Part shown: piece by piece, positions 37,811 through 40,170 of the stretch
Layout: every line of letters begins with the position of its first letter
How positions within the stretch are numbered: the first letter of the stretch is position 1
DNA from: an uncultured Oscillospiraceae bacterium
GTDB lineage: Bacteria > Bacillota > Clostridia > Oscillospirales > Oscillospiraceae
NCBI GenBank assembly: GCA_910587285.1
Contig: CAJULM010000025.1
Location: forward strand, 1-40,170
Direction of reading: 5' to 3'
Length of the DNA stretch: 40,170 nt
Notes under the pieces: generated by a model
The model's input: the letters and a program-made list of their open reading frames with translations, nothing else
Databases searched by the model: none
Told to the model about the DNA's origin: nothing
Position numbers and translations under genes: made by a program

Positions 37811-40170
37811 TTATTTACCCTCAGCGATAGCGGCCTGAGCGGCGGCCAGCCGGGCGATGGGCACCCGGAAGGGGGAGCAGGATACATAGTCCAGCCCGAT
37901 CTTGTGGCAGAACTCCACACTGGAGGGGTCGCCGCCATGCTCGCCGCAGATGCCCACATGGATGTCCGGATGGGTGGAGCGGCCCCAGCGGGTGGCGTTG
38001 GAAATCAGGCGGCCCACGCCGTGCTGGTCCAGCTTGGCAAAGGGATCACTCTCGTAGATTTTCTTGTCATAGTAGGCGTCCAAGAACTTGCCTGCATCAT
38101 CCCGGCTGAAGCCGAAGGTCATCTGGGTCAGGTCGTTGGAGCCAAAGGAGAAGAAATCGGCCAGCGGAGAGATTTCGTCGGCGGTCATGGCGGCGCGGGG
38201 AATCTCAATCATGGTGCCCACCTTATACTTCAGGCCGGAGCCGGCCTCTTGGATGAGCTGATCGGCAGTGGAGGTGACGATCCCCTTGACAAAGGCAAAC
38301 TCCTTTACCTCGCCCACCAGAGGAATCATGATCTCGGGGACCAGGTTCCAGTCGGGATGCTTGGCCTGGACGTTCAGCGCAGCCTTGATGACGGCCTTGG
38401 TCTGCATGACGGCGATCTCAGGGTAGGTGACGGCCAGACGGCAGCCGCGGTGGCCCATCATGGGGTTGAACTCGTGAAGGCCGGCGATGATGGCCTTGAT
38501 GTCGGCCACGCTCTTGCCCATGTCGGCGGCCAGCTTTTCAATATCGGCCTCCTCGGTGGGAAGGAACTCGTGCAGGGGGGGATCCAGGAAGCGAATGGTG
38601 ACAGGCAGACCCTCCATGGCCTCATAGATGCCCTCGAAGTCAGATTGCTGCATGGGCTCCAGCTTGGCCAGCGCCTTCTCGCGCTGCTCCACGGTGTCGG
38701 AGCAGATCATCTCGCGGATGGCGGGGATGCGGTCCTCGTCAAAGAACATATGCTCGGTGCGGCACAGGCCGATGCCCTGAGCGCCGAACTTTTTGGCCTG
38801 GGCGGCGTCGTGGGGGGTGTCGGCGTTGGTGCGCACCTCCAGGCGGCGGTATTTGTCCGCCCAGCCCATAACCCGGGCAAACTCGCCGCTGATGGCGGCC
38901 TCCACAGTGGGGATGGCGCCGTCGTAAATTTTGCCGGTGGAACCGTCCAGGGAGAGCCAGTCGCCCTCACGGAAGGTTTTGCCGGCCAGCTCAAACTGCT
39001 TGTTGGCCTCGTCCATTTTGATTTCGCCGCAGCCGGACACACAGCATTTGCCCATGCCGCGGGCCACCACGGCGGCGTGGGAGGTCATGCCGCCGCGCAC
39101 CGTGAGGATGCCCTGGGCGGCCTTCATGCCCTCGATGTCCTCAGGGGAGGTCTCCAACCGAACCAGGATGACCTTTTCGCCCTGAGTGGCCCACTCCTTG
39201 GCCTCCTCAGCGGAGAACACGGCGCGGCCGGAGGCGGCGCCGGGGGAGGCGCCCAAAGCGGAGGCCAGCAGAGGGGCCTCCTTTAGCGCCTTGCCGTCGA
39301 ACTGGGGATGGAGCAGGGTGTCCAGAGAGCGGGGCTCGATCATGGCCACAGCTTTCTTTTCGTCGATCATACCCTCGTCCACCAGGTCGCAGGCGATTTT
39401 CAGGGCGGCGGCGGGGGTGCGCTTGCCGTTTCGGGTCTGAAGCATATACAGCTTGCCATGCTCCACGGTGAATTCCATATCCTGCATATCCCGGTAGTGC
39501 TCCTCCAGGGTTTTGCAGACCTGCTCGAATTGGGCGAAGGCCTCGGGGAACTTCTCCTCCATTTCGCTGATGGGCATGGGGGTACGCACGCCGGCCACCA
39601 CGTCCTCGCCCTGAGCATTGGTCAGAAATTCGCCGAACAGCTTTTTCTCGCCGGTGGCGGGGTTGCGGGTGAAGGCCACGCCGGTGCCGCAGTCGTCGCC
39701 CATGTTGCCAAAGGCCATGGACTGCACATTGACGGCGGTGCCCCAAGAGTAGGGGATGTCGTTGTCCCGGCGGTATACATTGGCCCGGTCATTGTCCCAG
39801 GAGCGGAACACGGCCTGAATGGCGCCCATGAGCTGCTCCTTGGGGTCGGAGGGGAAGTCAACGCCGATTTTGGCCTTATATTCGGCCTTGAACTGGCCGG
39901 CCAGCTCCTTCAGGTCGTCGGCGGTGAGCTCCACGTCCAGAGTGACGCCCTTTTTCTCCTTCATTTGGTCGATGAGCTGCTCAAAATATTTCTTGCCCAC
40001 CTCCATGACCACATCGGAATACATCTGGATAAAGCGGCGGTAGCAGTCCCAAGCCCAGCGGGGATTGCCGGATTTATTGGACAGCACCGCTACCACGTCT
40101 TCGTTCAGGCCCAGATTGAGGATGGTGTCCATCATGCCGGGCATGGAGGCCCGGGCGCCGGAGCGGACGG
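37811..40170 (-). CDS. ppdK: Pyruvate phosphate dikinase, 5' end beyond window
   Basis: About 786 codons are visible; family members have about 870-880, so roughly 90 N-terminal residues lie beyond the right edge. The reading frame is continuous to the edge (VRSGARASMPGMMDTILNLGL). Visible landmarks: the nucleotide-binding part to about residue 250, the swivelling phosphohistidine motif GGMTSHAAVVARGMGKCCVSG, and the C-terminal PEP/pyruvate barrel with GHRGCRLAVTYPEI, FGSNDLTQMTFGFSRDD and CGEHGGDPSSVEFC. It interconverts pyruvate, ATP and phosphate with PEP, AMP and diphosphate, and is common in fermentative Clostridia. It is GC-rich, the host backbone composition, and ends in a strong terminator. 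Confidence 0.97.
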   Translation of the reverse strand, partial: VRSGARASMPGMMDTILNLGLNEDVVAVLSNKSGNPRWAWDCYRRFIQMYSDVVMEVGKKYFEQLIDQMKEKKGVTLDVELTADDLKELAGQFKAEYKAKIGVDFPSDPKEQLMGAIQAVFRSWDNDRANVYRRDNDIPYSWGTAVNVQSMAFGNMGDDCGTGVAFTRNPATGEKKLFGEFLTNAQGEDVVAGVRTPMPISEMEEKFPEAFAQFEQVCKTLEEHYRDMQDMEFTVEHGKLYMLQTRNGKRTPAAALKIACDLVDEGMIDEKKAVAMIEPRSLDTLLHPQFDGKALKEAPLLASALGASPGAASGRAVFSAEEAKEWATQGEKVILVRLETSPEDIEGMKAAQGILTVRGGMTSHAAVVARGMGKCCVSGCGEIKMDEANKQFELAGKTFREGDWLSLDGSTGKIYDGAIPTVEAAISGEFARVMGWADKYRRLEVRTNADTPHDAAQAKKFGAQGIGLCRTEHMFFDEDRIPAIREMICSDTVEQREKALAKLEPMQQSDFEGIYEAMEGLPVTIRFLDPPLHEFLPTEEADIEKLAADMGKSVADIKAIIAGLHEFNPMMGHRGCRLAVTYPEIAVMQTKAVIKAALNVQAKHPDWNLVPEIMIPLVGEVKEFAFVKGIVTSTADQLIQEAGSGLKYKVGTMIEIPRAAMTADEISPLADFFSFGSNDLTQMTFGFSRDDAGKFLDAYYDKKIYESDPFAKLDQHGVGRLISNATRWGRSTHPDIHVGICGEHGGDPSSVEFCHKIGLDYVSCSPFRVPIARLAAAQAAIAEGK

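Noticed and set aside
37904..39286. 460-codon open frame on the plus strand opposite ppdK
   Set aside because: It is antisense to a clearly coding gene in GC-rich DNA, and its translation is a Gly/Leu/Ala/His-biased shadow without motifs.

Overview
The window looks like chromosomal DNA of an anaerobic, spore-forming Clostridia member (Firmicutes, probably an Oscillospirales-type gut bacterium; genus not determined). The host backbone is visible only at the right end: a GC-rich pyruvate phosphate dikinase gene (ppdK, running off the right edge) and, on the same strand, sigK, the gene for the late mother-cell sporulation sigma factor. sigK still has its hydrophobic pro-sequence, but its reading frame is cut inside the region 4.2 helix-turn-helix, directly after GISRSYV. 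A 524-residue large serine recombinase lies 46 bp beyond that break, pointing towards it. This is the arrangement of the 'skin' (sigma-K intervening) elements of Bacillus subtilis and Clostridioides difficile. I therefore read positions 1 to about 37,045 as one end of a large skin-like prophage element whose other end, with the missing 3' tip of sigK, lies beyond the left edge.

Layout. (1) 1-1540: mobC of a mobilizable module, a large inverted repeat, and a 5'-truncated phage GP88-like gene, suggesting a second mobile element nested in the first. (2) 1.5-12.5 kb: accessory phage region with many short genes (zinc ribbons, small membrane proteins), an AAA+ ATPase, an ImmA/IrrE metallopeptidase, a phage adenine methyltransferase, a NADAR relic and a tyrosine recombinase. 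(3) 12.5-15.9 kb: metallophosphoesterase relic, cysteine desulfurase, a phage helix-turn-helix protein and small genes. (4) 15.9-18.9 kb: lysogeny control, with a LexA-like XRE/S24 repressor facing a frameshifted small gene, a MazF-like protein and a recombinase-fold protein resembling the MrpR phage repressor family. (5) 19-26.4 kb: a nearly complete replication module in one operon (ERF annealing protein, SSB-like protein, PD-(D/E)XK nuclease, DnaB-like helicase, DnaG-like primase, full DnaE-type polymerase). (6) 26.4-35.1 kb: zinc-finger proteins, a lipoprotein cell-wall hydrolase, and a DNA-precursor set (divergent ThyX-like protein, dNMP kinase, NrdD, NrdG, dUTPase). It is interrupted by a low-GC pair encoding a membrane protein and a TM-anchored RCC1-repeat protein. 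(7) 35.2-37.0 kb: a 40-residue ORF and the recombinase.

How it fits together: by analogy with known skin elements, mother-cell sigma E would switch on both sigK and the recombinase. Excision would rejoin sigK only in the terminally differentiating mother cell, while the forespore keeps the element. Sigma-E-like promoter sequences are visible upstream of sigK (good match) and of the recombinase (weaker). Unlike the degenerate skin elements of model species, this one keeps an intact replication and nucleotide-supply operon, although no terminase, capsid or tail genes are in the window. Several genes on the left half are truncated or frameshifted, so the element is a mixture of intact and decaying parts.
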